From the NCBI RefSeq assembly GCF_012641405.1, contig NZ_JABAII010000016.1:93536-157535 (forward strand): a stretch of 64,000 bases of DNA, written 5' to 3'. Each line of letters begins with the position of its first letter. The stretch's first letter is position 1. The position numbers and the translations under genes were made by a program. Below, piece after piece: positions 16,444 through 26,400 of this stretch. Under the pieces are notes generated by a model. The model had not been told where the DNA came from, made no database searches, and was given only the letters and a program-made list of their open reading frames with translations. The DNA comes from Rhizobium sp. P40RR-XXII (GTDB taxonomy: Bacteria > Pseudomonadota > Alphaproteobacteria > Rhizobiales > Rhizobiaceae).

Positions 16444-16539
16444 TTATTTCGCCGGAAGAGCCTTCGCTCACCAAGGCTTGTCTTGCGAAATGAGCTCAAG
16501 GGCCTATTTATCGCTCGATTTTCCAAGGAGGAGATTTTC

Positions 16540-17433
16540 ATGAAGAAACGTATTTTGTTCACGGGCGGAAGCGGCAAGGCCGGACGTCACGCGGTTCCGT
16601 GGCTGGTGAATGCCGGCTACGAAGTCCACAATGTCGATCTCGTGCCGCTGAACAGCCCCGGCGTCACCAATCTGCAGGCTGATGTCACCGATGCGGGACA
16701 GGTATATGATGTCCTGACCATGCATCGCGATTTCCCGGATCTCGATCAGGGCAAGGGCGTGCAACCTTTCGATGCCGTCGTGCATTTCGCCGCCATACCG
16801 CGCATCCTGATTAAGCCCGACAACGAGACGTTCCGCATCAACACGATGAGCACCTACAATGTCATCGAGGCGGCCGCGAAGCTCGGCGTGAAGAAGATCA
16901 TCATCGCCTCCAGCGAGACAACCTATGGCATCTGCTTTGCCGAAGGTCATCGCGATTTTCACCAGTTGCCGCTGGAGGAAGATTATGATGTCAATCCGAT
17001 GGATTCCTATGGCCTGTCCAAGGTCGTGAACGAGAAGACGGCTCGGGCTTTCGCCGAGCGTTTCGGCATCGACATCTATGCGCTGCGCATCGGCAATGTC
17101 ATCGAGCCTCATGAATATGAGCGGTTCCCCGAGTTTTTCGCCAACAGCGAAATCCGCAAGCGTATCGCCTGGAGCTATATCGACGCCCGCGACCTCGGCC
17201 AGATCGTCCATCTCTGCATCGGGAAGGATGGCCTCGGTTTCCAGGTGTTCAATGCCGCGAACGACACGATCTCGGCCAACACGCCATCGCGTGAGCTTGC
17301 CGCGAAGCACTTTCCGAACGTGCCTTTTACCCGCGACATCGGCGAGTATGAGGGCCTGTTGTCCAACCGCAAAATCCGCGAAGTGCTTGGCTTCAAGGAA
17401 GAGCATAACTGGCGTCGCTATGTGAACGTTTGA
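16540..17433 (+). CDS. NAD-dependent epimerase/dehydratase family protein
   Basis: 297 residues from the ATG at 16540, preceded by AAGGAGGAG; a longer frame from 16318 lacks a ribosome-binding site and adds 74 residues before the Rossmann fold. The dinucleotide-binding motif GGSGKAG is at residues 9-15. The extended short-chain dehydrogenase active site shows Ser in IIASSETTYG (about 121-130) and Y157-x3-K161 (YGLSK). These enzymes act on nucleotide sugars or related substrates. The substrate cannot be read from the sequence, but the next genes encode a glycosyltransferase pair, so a sugar substrate is plausible. Confidence 0.85.
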   Translation: MKKRILFTGGSGKAGRHAVPWLVNAGYEVHNVDLVPLNSPGVTNLQADVTDAGQVYDVLTMHRDFPDLDQGKGVQPFDAVVHFAAIPRILIKPDNETFRINTMSTYNVIEAAAKLGVKKIIIASSETTYGICFAEGHRDFHQLPLEEDYDVNPMDSYGLSKVVNEKTARAFAERFGIDIYALRIGNVIEPHEYERFPEFFANSEIRKRIAWSYIDARDLGQIVHLCIGKDGLGFQVFNAANDTISANTPSRELAAKHFPNVPFTRDIGEYEGLLSNRKIREVLGFKEEHNWRRYVNV

Positions 17434-17759
17434 GGTGCTGCCTTTAAAGCGTTCCCGGCGCTCTCTCGCGGCGCTGGGCAGGGTGAGGGGCTGCTGCCGG
17501 CACTGCCTCTCCATTTGTTACGCAGCAAAACCAAAAATGCTTCCGCAAACACTCGACAAATATCCCCGTTTATTTAAGTAGGGTTGCGTTCGCGGCGCAT
17601 CTCCTGGAGATTGTAGCCGAGGTGCGGTACGTCCGGCCCCTGTTTCGAACGAGCATCCTCGGCAAGAGCGCGCTAAGGGATGGGGTGGGCGCGGCCAGTG
17701 TCGCGACGAAAAATGGTTTGCCGGCTGACCTGCAAGCGTTCAGCCGCTTCGGAGGTATC
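17434..17759 (+). other. Intergenic region before the glycosyltransferase pair
   Basis: Right after the epimerase stop is an 8-bp stem (CCCGGCGC at 17454-17461, GCGCTGGG at 17471-17478) with no T-run, followed by GGGTGAGGGG, a sequence also found inverted in the repeat at 60420-60590. This looks like a partial copy of that intergenic repeat. The rest shows no gene; the frame from 17622 lacks a ribosome-binding site. Confidence 0.4.
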
Positions 17760-18446
17760 ATGAAGGATAATGTTGCACGTATTTTTGTCGGTTTCGATTC
17801 CAAGGAAGTCGTGGCCTATCACGTCCTGACCCAGAGCATCATCGAGCGCTCGTCGATCCCGGTGGTCTTCTCGCCGATCGTGCTCAACAATCTCGATGGC
17901 ATCTTCACGCGTGAGCGCAATCCGCTGCAGTCGACCGAGTTTTCCTTCTCGCGCTTCCTCGTTCCCTATCTCAGCGACTATCAAGGCTGGAGCATCTTCA
18001 TGGATTGCGACATGCTCGCCCGTGCCGATATCGCCGAACTCTGGGCATTGCGTGACGACCGCTATGCCGCCATGTGCGTGAAGCACGACTACCAGCCGAA
18101 GGTCGAAACCAAGTTCCTCGGCCAGACACAGACCAAATACGAGAAGAAGAACTGGTCGAGCATGATCCTGTTCAACAATGCCAAGTGCACGGCATTGACG
18201 AAGGACTTCGTCAACACGGCGACCGGCCTGCAGCTCCACCAGTTCAAGTGGCTGGATAGCGACGATCAGATCGGCGAAGTGCCGGTGACCTGGAACTATC
18301 TCGTCAACGAATACGACCGCCGCGAAGATGCCAAGCTGGTACACTTCACCGATGGCGGTCCCTATTTCGACGAATATCGCAACGACGACTATGCCGAGGA
18401 ATGGTTCGCCATGCGCGACCGCATGCTGCACGTCCAGCAGAAGTGA
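17760..18446 (+). CDS. Glycosyltransferase (GT-A fold, GT8-like)
   Basis: 228 residues from the ATG at 17760, with GGAGG five bases upstream. The N-terminus ARIFVGFDSKEVVAYHV is typical of small GT8-like transferases. A DxD metal-binding motif occurs as FMDCDMLAR (D82, D84), followed by an active-site Lys/His segment and a C-terminal HFTDGGPYFD element that resembles the H-x-x-G-x-K region of the family. It is predicted to move a sugar from a nucleotide donor in the cytosol. The stop overlaps the start of the next gene in a GTGA junction, so the two products are probably made together. Confidence 0.75.
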   Translation: MKDNVARIFVGFDSKEVVAYHVLTQSIIERSSIPVVFSPIVLNNLDGIFTRERNPLQSTEFSFSRFLVPYLSDYQGWSIFMDCDMLARADIAELWALRDDRYAAMCVKHDYQPKVETKFLGQTQTKYEKKNWSSMILFNNAKCTALTKDFVNTATGLQLHQFKWLDSDDQIGEVPVTWNYLVNEYDRREDAKLVHFTDGGPYFDEYRNDDYAEEWFAMRDRMLHVQQK

Positions 18447-19327
18447 ACGATTTGGATCACAAGACGACGGGAAACATCGATGTCGGCATACCGGCTGCGG
18501 GTTCCGCGGCCGGCCTGAACAGCGCCGACGAGTGGCGGACCATTCTGGCCGGGTTTTCCCATATCGTCTTGGTCGCCAATAGCGACGCGGTAGATATCGC
18601 AAACCTGCAGGCGCAGTTTCCGGAGACTGCGCTCTTCGTCTTCTTCAACAAGGTCTACAAGGTTCTGGACCGCCCGTTTCATAGACATTCACTGCTGATC
18701 TCGCGCGGCCAGCCGCGCGGGGCAAACATCGTCTATCGCGGCGAGGTGGGCGAGGTCGTGAAATTCTTTCCGAAGGAATATTTCCTCGGCATCATGAATA
18801 TCCGTCTGGGCTCGGAGGAGAGGCTCAATCCGGCCGCGGATTTCCAGGGTGCTCCGACCGGTCATCTCGATCTGGTCGGCTTCTGTTCCGATTTCTATAC
18901 GGAAGGCAAGACGCCGACGAGCGGCTTTGCCCTGGCGCTCTGGCTCAGCGATCTGAAGCTGCCCGGCGCGATCGTGCTCGCCGGTTTCTCGGCCAGGCGC
19001 AGTCAGAAGTGGAGGGTGGTTTCCGTTCATGATTGGACCTTCGAGCAGACCTTCCTGCGCCTGTTTGCCCGGCTCGGAAAGATCACCATCCATGGCGGCG
19101 TTGCACTGAGCCCCTATATCCGGCTTGCCCAGCGCTTCACCGAACTGCCGCCGGCCGAAATTTCGCTGGCAGCCGCGGACGTGCTGTCGGAACGGCTCGG
19201 CAATACGGATGCCGAAGTGGACAAGCTGATCTCTCTGACGAATGTGATTCGCTCCACGGACAATTTCCTGCGCCGGCTCAGGCCGAAATTCCTCAAGCGC
19301 AAGCCGAAGGGCTCTTCCGGAGAATAG
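18443..19327 (+). CDS. Unknown protein, possibly sialyltransferase-like glycosyltransferase
   Basis: 294 residues from the GTG at 18443, overlapping the previous stop by 4 bp. No signal peptide or membrane span. Four blocks recall the order of sialyl motifs in GT29 enzymes: IVLVANSD near residue 35 (motif L-like), FVFFNKVYKV near 60, TSGFALALWLSDL with IVLAGF near 160-180 (motif S-like), and VHDWTFEQ, an H-x4-E arrangement like motif VS. The C-terminus is basic. Function is inferred only from this pattern and from coupling to a glycosyltransferase; it may equally be an uncharacterised family. Confidence 0.5.
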   Translation: MNDLDHKTTGNIDVGIPAAGSAAGLNSADEWRTILAGFSHIVLVANSDAVDIANLQAQFPETALFVFFNKVYKVLDRPFHRHSLLISRGQPRGANIVYRGEVGEVVKFFPKEYFLGIMNIRLGSEERLNPAADFQGAPTGHLDLVGFCSDFYTEGKTPTSGFALALWLSDLKLPGAIVLAGFSARRSQKWRVVSVHDWTFEQTFLRLFARLGKITIHGGVALSPYIRLAQRFTELPPAEISLAAADVLSERLGNTDAEVDKLISLTNVIRSTDNFLRRLRPKFLKRKPKGSSGE

Positions 19328-19527
19328 CGAAACCGGAAGCGCCGTTTCAGCGGCTTCCCCTTCGCGGTACGTCCGGCGGTGCGGACGTGCTCTGCGCGAA
19401 GCTGCGGGTTCGATTGGGAAAAAACAAAAAACGCTCTTGCCAATCGTTTCGTCCCGCCTTAAAGGGAGCGCCATGTCTTCGAACTGCTCGGGCGGTCCAC
19501 CGCTTGAAGCGAATAGTCGAAGGAAGA

Positions 19528-19603
<76 letters not shown>

Positions 19604-19697
19604 TTTTCCTTGATTTGACTGGCGCGTCTTTTCGCTGCTTCTCGGGTTGAGGATTATGCCGAACCGGCGGCAAATTTTAGAAAACACCGTATTGCCT

Positions 19698-19726
19698 CTT
19701 GTTAAATCGGGAATCGGTGTTTATGT
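19698..19726 (+). promoter_or_regulatory. Candidate promoter for secE-nusG
   Basis: CTTGTT (19698-19703) and TTATGT (19721-19726) are spaced 17 bases apart, close to the rhizobial CTTGAC-N17-CTATAT pattern. An inverted repeat AAACACCG (19682-19689) / CGGTGTTT (19715-19722) encloses the -35 element and touches the -10. Confidence 0.4.
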
Positions 19727-19798
19727 AGGGTTCAACAGACACGCGGTGCGTGGGGCTGATATGTTCAGCTTTACGCGCCGTAATTGCGTGGGCAGTCA

Positions 19799-19999
19799 AT
19801 GGCATCCAAAACGAATCCACTAGCGTTTCTGCAGCAGGTGCGCTCCGAGACGTCGAAAATTACTTGGCCTTCACGCCGCGAGACCATGATCTCGACGGTG
19901 ATGGTGCTTGTCATGGTTGTTTTCGCCTCGCTGTTTTTCTTCGCTGCCGACCAGCTCATTGGCTGGATTCTCGGCTACGTGTTGAATACCGGCAATTGA
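19799..19999 (+). CDS. secE: Preprotein translocase subunit SecE
   Basis: 66 residues from the ATG at 19799; a start at 19784 would add five residues. It has the short, single-span form: a cytosolic amphipathic helix with the conserved SETSKITWPSRRE region (residues about 20-32) and one C-terminal membrane span. SecE clamps the SecY channel. It is followed by nusG after 18 bp, the common secE-nusG pairing. Confidence 0.97.
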   Translation: MASKTNPLAFLQQVRSETSKITWPSRRETMISTVMVLVMVVFASLFFFAADQLIGWILGYVLNTGN

Positions 20000-20017
20000 T
20001 ATCGGGTGGAGATGAAC

Positions 20018-20548
20018 ATGGCGGCACGTTGGTACATCGTCCACGCTTATTCTAATTTCGAAAAGAAAGTGGCTGAATCCATTGAGGAGAAGGCCAGGCA
20101 GAAGGGTCTCGAGCATCTGTTCGAGAAGATTCTTGTGCCGACCGAGAAGGTCGTTGAGGTGCGCCGCGGCCGCAAGGTCGATAGCGAGCGCAAGTTCTTC
20201 CCGGGTTACGTGCTGGTGCGCGCCAATCTGACGGACGAAGCCTACCACCTGATCAAGAACACGCCGAAGGTGACTGGCTTCCTCGGCTCCGACAATAAGC
20301 CTGTTCCGATTCCGGATTATGAAGCTGAGCGCATTCTCGGTCAGGTTCAGGAAGGCGTCGAGCGGCCGAAGGCTTCCGTATCCTTCGAGATTGGCGAGCA
20401 GGTCCGCGTTTCCGATGGTCCGTTCGCTTCGTTCAACGGCACGGTTCAGGATGTGGACGAAGAGCGTTCGCGCCTGAAGGTGGAAGTGTCGATTTTCGGC
20501 CGCGCTACGCCGGTCGAGCTGGAATACAGTCAGGTCGAAAAAGTTTGA
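20018..20548 (+). CDS. nusG: Transcription termination/antitermination factor NusG
   Basis: 176 residues from the ATG at 20018, with GGAG 6 bases upstream; in-frame starts at 20006 and 20012 are less well placed. The NGN domain carries WYIVHAYSNFEKKVAE and the FFPGYVLV motif, and the C-terminal KOW domain carries VRVSDGPFASFNGTV. NusG binds the clamp of RNA polymerase, suppresses pausing, and links it to Rho or to ribosomal S10, whose gene is also in this window. Confidence 0.98.
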   Translation: MAARWYIVHAYSNFEKKVAESIEEKARQKGLEHLFEKILVPTEKVVEVRRGRKVDSERKFFPGYVLVRANLTDEAYHLIKNTPKVTGFLGSDNKPVPIPDYEAERILGQVQEGVERPKASVSFEIGEQVRVSDGPFASFNGTVQDVDEERSRLKVEVSIFGRATPVELEYSQVEKV

Positions 20549-20565
20549 TTGTATCCTTTGCGAGG

Positions 20566-20590
20566 GGCCGGCTTGGCTGCTGGCCTTTCG
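20566..20590 (+). terminator. Weak terminator-like hairpin after nusG
   Basis: Stem GGCCGGC (20566-20572) / GCTGGCC (20579-20585) with one G-T pair and a 6-base loop, followed by TTTCGTTCG. Thirteen bases on, TTGGAT-N17-TATATC (20598-20626) is a weak promoter candidate for rplK. Confidence 0.4.
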
Positions 20591-20762
20591 TTCGAGTTTG
20601 GATATGAGTAATTGCTTACTTATATCTCGCGGCGAAGCCGCAATCCGCGTGGAAGGGTAGGGTCTTAGCCGGGCCTGGTCATCCGCACCACGCAACCGCA
20701 GCCGCCGGAGCGATCCGGCATTAGTCGGCCGGGCAACCGGTCAAGTAGAAAGGCAGAGAGAA

Positions 20763-21194
20763 ATGGCTAAGAAAGTTGCAGGCCAGCTCAAGCTGCAGGT
20801 TAAGGCCGGCTCGGCGAATCCGTCGCCGCCGATCGGTCCTGCGCTTGGTCAGCGTGGCATTAACATCATGGAATTCTGCAAGGCGTTCAATGCCGCCACG
20901 CAGGAAATGGAAAAGGGTATGCCGATCCCGGTCGTCATCACCTACTACCAGGACAAGTCCTTCACCTTCATCATGAAGCAGCCGCCGGTCAGCTACTTCC
21001 TGAAGAAGGAAGCGAAGATCCAGTCCGGCTCCAAGACCCCGGGCAAGGGCGCCAAGGCTGGCACCCTGAGCAGGGCTCAGGTCAAGGCAATCGCCGAAGC
21101 CAAGATGAAGGATCTGAACGCCGCCGATATCGAAGGCGCAATGGCCATGATCGAGGGCTCCGCCCGCGCCATGGGCCTGGAAGTGGTAGGTTAA
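20763..21194 (+). CDS. rplK: 50S ribosomal protein L11
   Basis: 143 residues, the standard length. The conserved N-terminal domain has the Pro-rich loop NPSPPIGPALGQRG, and the C-terminal rRNA-binding domain has GTLSRAQVKAIAEAKMKDLN. L11 forms the base of the GTPase-associated centre with L10 and L12 and is required for RelA activation. Only 4 bp separate it from rplA, with which it is surely co-transcribed. Confidence 0.99.
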   Translation: MAKKVAGQLKLQVKAGSANPSPPIGPALGQRGINIMEFCKAFNAATQEMEKGMPIPVVITYYQDKSFTFIMKQPPVSYFLKKEAKIQSGSKTPGKGAKAGTLSRAQVKAIAEAKMKDLNAADIEGAMAMIEGSARAMGLEVVG

Positions 21195-21198
21195 GACC

Positions 21199-21897
21199 AT
21201 GGTAGCTAAGCGTATTCAGAAGATTCGTGAAGGCGTCGATCCGACCAAGCTCTACGCTCTGGATCTGGCCATCGGCATGGTCAAGGAACGTGCCATCGCC
21301 AAGTTCGACGAAACCGTCGAAATCTCGATGAACCTCGGTGTTGACCCGCGTCACGCCGACCAGATGGTTCGCGGCGTCGTCAACCTGCCGAACGGCACCG
21401 GCCGTACGGTTCGTGTTGCCGTCTTCGCTCGCGGCGCCAAGGCTGACGAAGCCAAGGCTGCCGGCGCAGACATCGTCGGCGCCGAAGACCTGGTCGAAAT
21501 CGTTCAGGGCGGCAAGATCGATTTCGATCGCTGCATCGCCACCCCGGACATGATGCCGCTCGTCGGCCGCCTCGGTAAGGTTCTCGGCCCGCGCGGCATG
21601 ATGCCGAACCCGAAGGTCGGTACCGTTACGATGGACGTCAAGTCTGCCGTTGAGGCATCCAAGGGCGGCGCCGTCGAGTTCCGTGTCGAGAAGGCTGGTA
21701 TCGTCCATGCCGGTATCGGCAAGGCTTCCTTCGACGCCAAGGCTCTGGAAGAAAACATCCGCGCCTTCGCCGACGCCGTCATCAAGGCGAAGCCGGCTGG
21801 CGCCAAGGGCAACTACGTCAAGCGCGTAGCGATCTCCTCGACCATGGGTCCGGGCGTCAAGATCGAGCTGTCCTCCGTCACGGCGCCGGTCGCCTGA
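21199..21897 (+). CDS. rplA: 50S ribosomal protein L1
   Basis: 232 residues, full length. Signature regions include LGVDPRHADQMVRG, the LGPRGMMPNPKVGTV segment and the C-terminal rRNA-binding lobe. L1 forms the mobile stalk at the E site and, in many bacteria, represses translation of its own rplKA mRNA by mimicry of its 23S site. Tandem hairpins follow the stop. Confidence 0.99.
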   Translation: MVAKRIQKIREGVDPTKLYALDLAIGMVKERAIAKFDETVEISMNLGVDPRHADQMVRGVVNLPNGTGRTVRVAVFARGAKADEAKAAGADIVGAEDLVEIVQGGKIDFDRCIATPDMMPLVGRLGKVLGPRGMMPNPKVGTVTMDVKSAVEASKGGAVEFRVEKAGIVHAGIGKASFDAKALEENIRAFADAVIKAKPAGAKGNYVKRVAISSTMGPGVKIELSSVTAPVA

Positions 21898-21905
21898 TTG
21901 GTTTT

Positions 21906-21960
21906 GCCGGGCGGTAAGTCCGGCTTTTAAGAATTCCCGGCCTTTCGGGGCCGGGATTTC
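21906..21960 (+). terminator. Tandem hairpins after rplA
   Basis: The first has GCCGGG/TCCGGC arms (21906-21924) followed by TTTT; the second has a perfect 8-bp stem TCCCGGCC/GGCCGGGA (21935-21956) with a TTTCGG loop followed by TTTCC. They probably end or attenuate rplKA transcription ahead of the rplJ leader. Confidence 0.6.
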
Positions 21961-22228
21961 CGGAGAAATCCGGAATTCCTGTCCGAGATTGCAGGTGGTT
22001 ATCCCTTAATCACTTAAGCCTGCATGAGACGGGTAAGACCCGAATTTTGAAGAAGCATCGCTTCGATGAACTCGGTTCGAGCCTTGGATGCCTTGTGCCT
22101 TGGAGCCGTTCGGCTCGAGCGCGAGGGGACAGGATCCTCAAGCGTCGCTTGGGATCTACATTGATCCCAGGAGGCAAAAGGCAACCCGGCAGGCCCGTTA
22201 ACCCGGTCCTGTCAACTGGAGAAAAGCA
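21961..22228 (+). promoter_or_regulatory. rplJ leader (likely L10-L12 autoregulatory region)
   Basis: About 270 untranslated bases precede rplJ and are rich in short hairpins, for example GAGCC/GGCTC near 22101-22114 and GGATC/GATCC near 22151-22169. In bacteria generally the rplJ leader folds into an L10-(L12)4 binding site that shuts down translation of rplJL; position and length fit. I cannot confirm the kink-turn structure by eye. Confidence 0.5.
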
Positions 22229-22747
22229 GTGGAAAGAGCGGAAAAACGCGAATTCGTCACGGAACTGAACGAAGTCTTCAAGGCTTCGGGTTCGGTTGTC
22301 GTGGCCCACTATGCTGGTGCTACAGTCGCTCAGATGAACGATTTTCGTTCCAAGATGCGCGCTGCTGGCGGCACCGTCAAAGTCGCGAAGAACCGCCTGG
22401 CCAAAATTGCTCTTCAGGGCACGGATGCGGAAGGGATTTCCAATCTCTTCACCGGTCAGACGCTGATCGCATACAGCACTGATCCGATTACCGCTCCGAA
22501 GGTCGTCGTGGATTTCGCCAAGGGCAACGATAAGATCGTTGTTCTGGGCGGCGCCATGGGAACAACAACGCTCAACGCCGAAGGTGTAAAGTCGCTCGCG
22601 ACCCTGCCTTCGCTGGACGAGCTGCGCGCGAAGCTGCTGGGCATGATCCAGACTCCGGCTACCCGCATCGCAGGTGTTGTTGCAGCGCCGGCAAGTCAGC
22701 TTGCTCGCGTGTTCTCGGCTTACGCCAAGAAGGACGAAGCCGCGTAA
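22229..22747 (+). CDS. rplJ: 50S ribosomal protein L10
   Basis: 172 residues, GTG start with CTGGAG 10 bases upstream. The N-terminal globular domain begins ERAEKREFVTELNEVF and includes VAKNRLAKIAL; the C-terminal helix that binds L7/L12 dimers ends in LARVFSAYAKKDEAA. L10 anchors the L12 stalk on L11 and 23S rRNA. It is the first gene of the rplJ-rplL pair. Confidence 0.98.
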   Translation: MERAEKREFVTELNEVFKASGSVVVAHYAGATVAQMNDFRSKMRAAGGTVKVAKNRLAKIALQGTDAEGISNLFTGQTLIAYSTDPITAPKVVVDFAKGNDKIVVLGGAMGTTTLNAEGVKSLATLPSLDELRAKLLGMIQTPATRIAGVVAAPASQLARVFSAYAKKDEAA

Positions 22748-22805
22748 GGCGGTTTTTCGCTGTTCATAACCAACCAGTTCGAACCGAACAAAAGGAACTA
22801 CAAAA

Positions 22806-23186
<381 letters not shown>

Positions 23187-23202
23187 GCTTGAAACTGCTT
23201 TT

Positions 23203-23227
23203 GGGAGGTGGCTTTTTGCCGCCTCCC
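23203..23227 (+). terminator. Attenuator-type hairpin after rplL
   Basis: A 10-bp stem GGGAGGTGGC/GCCGCCTCCC (one G-T pair) with a TTTTT loop. The next T-run (GTTTTT) is nine bases downstream, so partial read-through into rpoBC is likely, as in the rplL-rpoB attenuator known from E. coli. Confidence 0.55.
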
Positions 23228-23248
23228 ATTCGCCGTTTTTCTGAACGA

Positions 23249-23287
23249 ATTACCCAAAAGCCGCGGGCAAAACGGCTTTTGGGTAAT
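23249..23287 (+). repeat. Perfect 15-bp inverted repeat between rplL and rpoB
   Basis: Arms ATTACCCAAAAGCCG (23249-23263) and its exact complement CGGCTTTTGGGTAAT (23273-23287) surround a 9-base loop. In RNA this is a long uninterrupted duplex with no U-run, better suited to RNase III processing or mRNA stability than to termination. E. coli has an RNase III site in the same gap. Confidence 0.7.
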
Positions 23288-23449
23288 GGGTTCTTCAAGA
23301 GGATGGTCTCAAACCGAACCGCGACGCAATCCGGCTGAGCGGTTTTCGGTTAAATAGACGAGATTGAATTACTCATTGATTGATGGGGTCGCCTGGCCAG
23401 CGATTCCCATCCGTTGCAGGCCCGGGTGCAGGATTTTAAAGGAGCGACG

Positions 23450-26400
23450 ATGGCTCAGACCCTTTCGTTCAACGGTCGCAGGCGCGTACGCAAGTTTTTT
23501 GGTAAGATTCCCGAAGTCGCAGAGATGCCGAACCTCATCGAGGTTCAAAAGGCGTCCTACGATCAGTTTCTCATGGTCGAAGAACCGAAGGGCGGCCGCC
23601 CGGACGAAGGTCTTCAGGCTGTCTTCAAGTCGGTTTTCCCGATTACCGATTTCTCCGGCGCTTCCATGCTGGAGTTCGTTTCCTATGAGTTCGAGCCGCC
23701 GAAGTTCGACGTCGATGAGTGCCGCCAGCGCGACCTGACCTATGCCGCGCCGCTGAAGGTGACCCTCCGTCTGATCGTGTTCGATATCGACGAGGATACG
23801 GGCGCGAAGTCCATCAAGGACATCAAGGAACAAAGCGTCTACATGGGCGATATGCCGCTCATGACGAACAACGGTACGTTCGTCGTGAACGGCACCGAAC
23901 GCGTTATCGTGTCCCAGATGCACCGTTCGCCGGGCGTCTTCTTCGATCACGACAAGGGCAAGAGCCATTCGTCCGGCAAGCTGCTCTTCGCCGCGCGCGT
24001 CATCCCGTATCGCGGTTCCTGGCTCGACATCGAATTCGACGCCAAGGACATCGTCTATGCCCGTATCGACCGTCGCCGCAAGATTCCGGTGACGTCGCTC
24101 CTTATGGCCCTCGGCATGGACGGCGAAGAAATCCTGTCGACCTTCTACACAAAGTCGCTCTACGAGCGCTCCGGCGATGGCTGGCGCATTCCCTTCAAGG
24201 CGGAAACGCTGAAGGGCGCCAAGACCGTTACCGACATGATCGACGCCGACACCGGCGAAGTCGTGGTCGAAGGCGGCAAGAAGCTCACCCCGCGCCTGCT
24301 GCGTCAGCTGCAGGACAAGGGCCTCAAGGCCCTCAAGGCGACGGACGAAGAGCTTTACGGCCTCTTCCTGGCGGAAGACATCGTCAACGTCCAGACCGGT
24401 GAGATCTATCTTGAAGCCGGCGACGAAATCGACGAAAAGACCCTGCCGGTCATTCTGAAGGCTGGCTTCGACGAAATCCCGATTCTCGGCATCGACCACA
24501 TCAACGTCGGCGCCTACATCCGCAACACGCTGTCTGCGGACAAGAACGAGAACCGTCAGGACGCTCTGTTCGACATCTACCGCGTAATGCGTCCGGGTGA
24601 GCCGCCGACTATGGAGTCGGGCGAAGCCATGTTCAATTCGCTGTTCTTCGATGCGGAGCGTTACGACCTCTCCGCCGTCGGCCGCGTGAAGATGAACATG
24701 CGCCTCGATCTCGACGTCGAAGATACCGTTCGCACCCTGCGCAAGGACGACATCCTGGCCGTGGTCAAGATGCTGGTTGAGCTGCGTGACGGCAAGGGCG
24801 AGATCGACGACATCGACAACCTCGGCAACCGCCGCGTCCGTTCGGTCGGCGAGCTGATGGAAAACCAGTATCGTCTGGGCCTGCTGCGCATGGAGCGTGC
24901 GATCAAGGAACGTATGTCCTCGATCGAAATCGACACGGTCATGCCGCAGGATTTGATCAACGCCAAGCCGGCCGCCGCCGCCGTGCGCGAATTCTTCGGC
25001 TCCTCGCAGCTGTCGCAGTTCATGGACCAGGTGAATCCGCTTTCGGAAATCACCCACAAGCGCCGTCTTTCGGCTCTTGGCCCGGGCGGTCTGACCCGCG
25101 AGCGCGCCGGCTTCGAAGTCCGCGACGTGCATCCGACGCACTACGGTCGTATTTGCCCGATCGAAACGCCGGAAGGCCCGAACATCGGTCTGATCAACTC
25201 GCTGGCGACCTTTGCCCGCGTCAACAAGTACGGCTTCATCGAAAGCCCTTATCGCCGCATCATCGACGGTAAGGTGACCAACGACGTGCTCTACCTCTCC
25301 GCGATGGAAGAGGCGAAGTACTACGTTGCTCAGGCCAACGCCGAGCTCGACACCGACGGCTCCTTCATCGAAGAATTCGTCGTTTGCCGTCATGCCGGCG
25401 AAGTCATGCTCGCTCCGCGCGACAACATCAACCTGATGGACGTCTCGCCGAAGCAGCTCGTTTCGGTCGCAGCCGCTCTGATCCCGTTCCTGGAAAACGA
25501 CGACGCCAACCGCGCTCTCATGGGCTCGAACATGCAGCGTCAGGCCGTGCCGCTTCTGCGTGCCGAAGCCCCGTTCGTCGGCACAGGCATGGAGCCGGTC
25601 GTCGCGCGTGACTCTGGTGCTGCCATCGGCGCCCGCCGCGGCGGCGTGGTCGACCAGGTCGACGCAACGCGTATCGTTATCCGCGCCACCGAAGACCTCG
25701 ATCCGTCGAAGTCCGGCGTCGATATCTATCGCCTGATGAAGTTCCAGCGTTCGAACCAGAACACCTGCGTCAACCAGCGTCCGCTGGTTACCGTCGGTGA
25801 CGTAGTCAACCGGGGCGACATCCTGGCGGACGGCCCGTCGACGGACCTCGGCGATCTCGCGCTCGGCCGTAACGTGCTCGTCGCGTTCATGCCGTGGAAC
25901 GGCTACAACTACGAAGACTCGATCCTGCTCTCCGAGCGTATCGTTGCCGACGATGTGTTCACCTCCATTCACATCGAAGAATTCGAAGTGATGGCGCGTG
26001 ACACCAAGCTCGGTCCGGAAGAAATCACCCGCGATATTCCGAACGTTTCGGAAGAAGCGCTGAAGAACCTGGACGAAGCAGGCATCGTTTACATCGGCGC
26101 TGAAGTTCAGCCGGGCGACATCCTCGTTGGCAAGATCACGCCGAAGGGCGAAAGCCCGATGACGCCGGAAGAAAAGCTCCTGCGCGCCATCTTCGGTGAA
26201 AAGGCGTCCGACGTTCGCGACACCTCCATGCGCATGCCGCCCGGCACCTACGGTACGGTCGTCGAAGTTCGCGTTTTCAACCGCCACGGCGTCGAAAAAG
26301 ACGAACGTGCTATGGCGATCGAGCGCGAGGAAATCGAGCGTCTCGCCAAGGACCGCGACGACGAGCAGGCGATCCTCGACCGTAACGTCTACGGCCGCCT

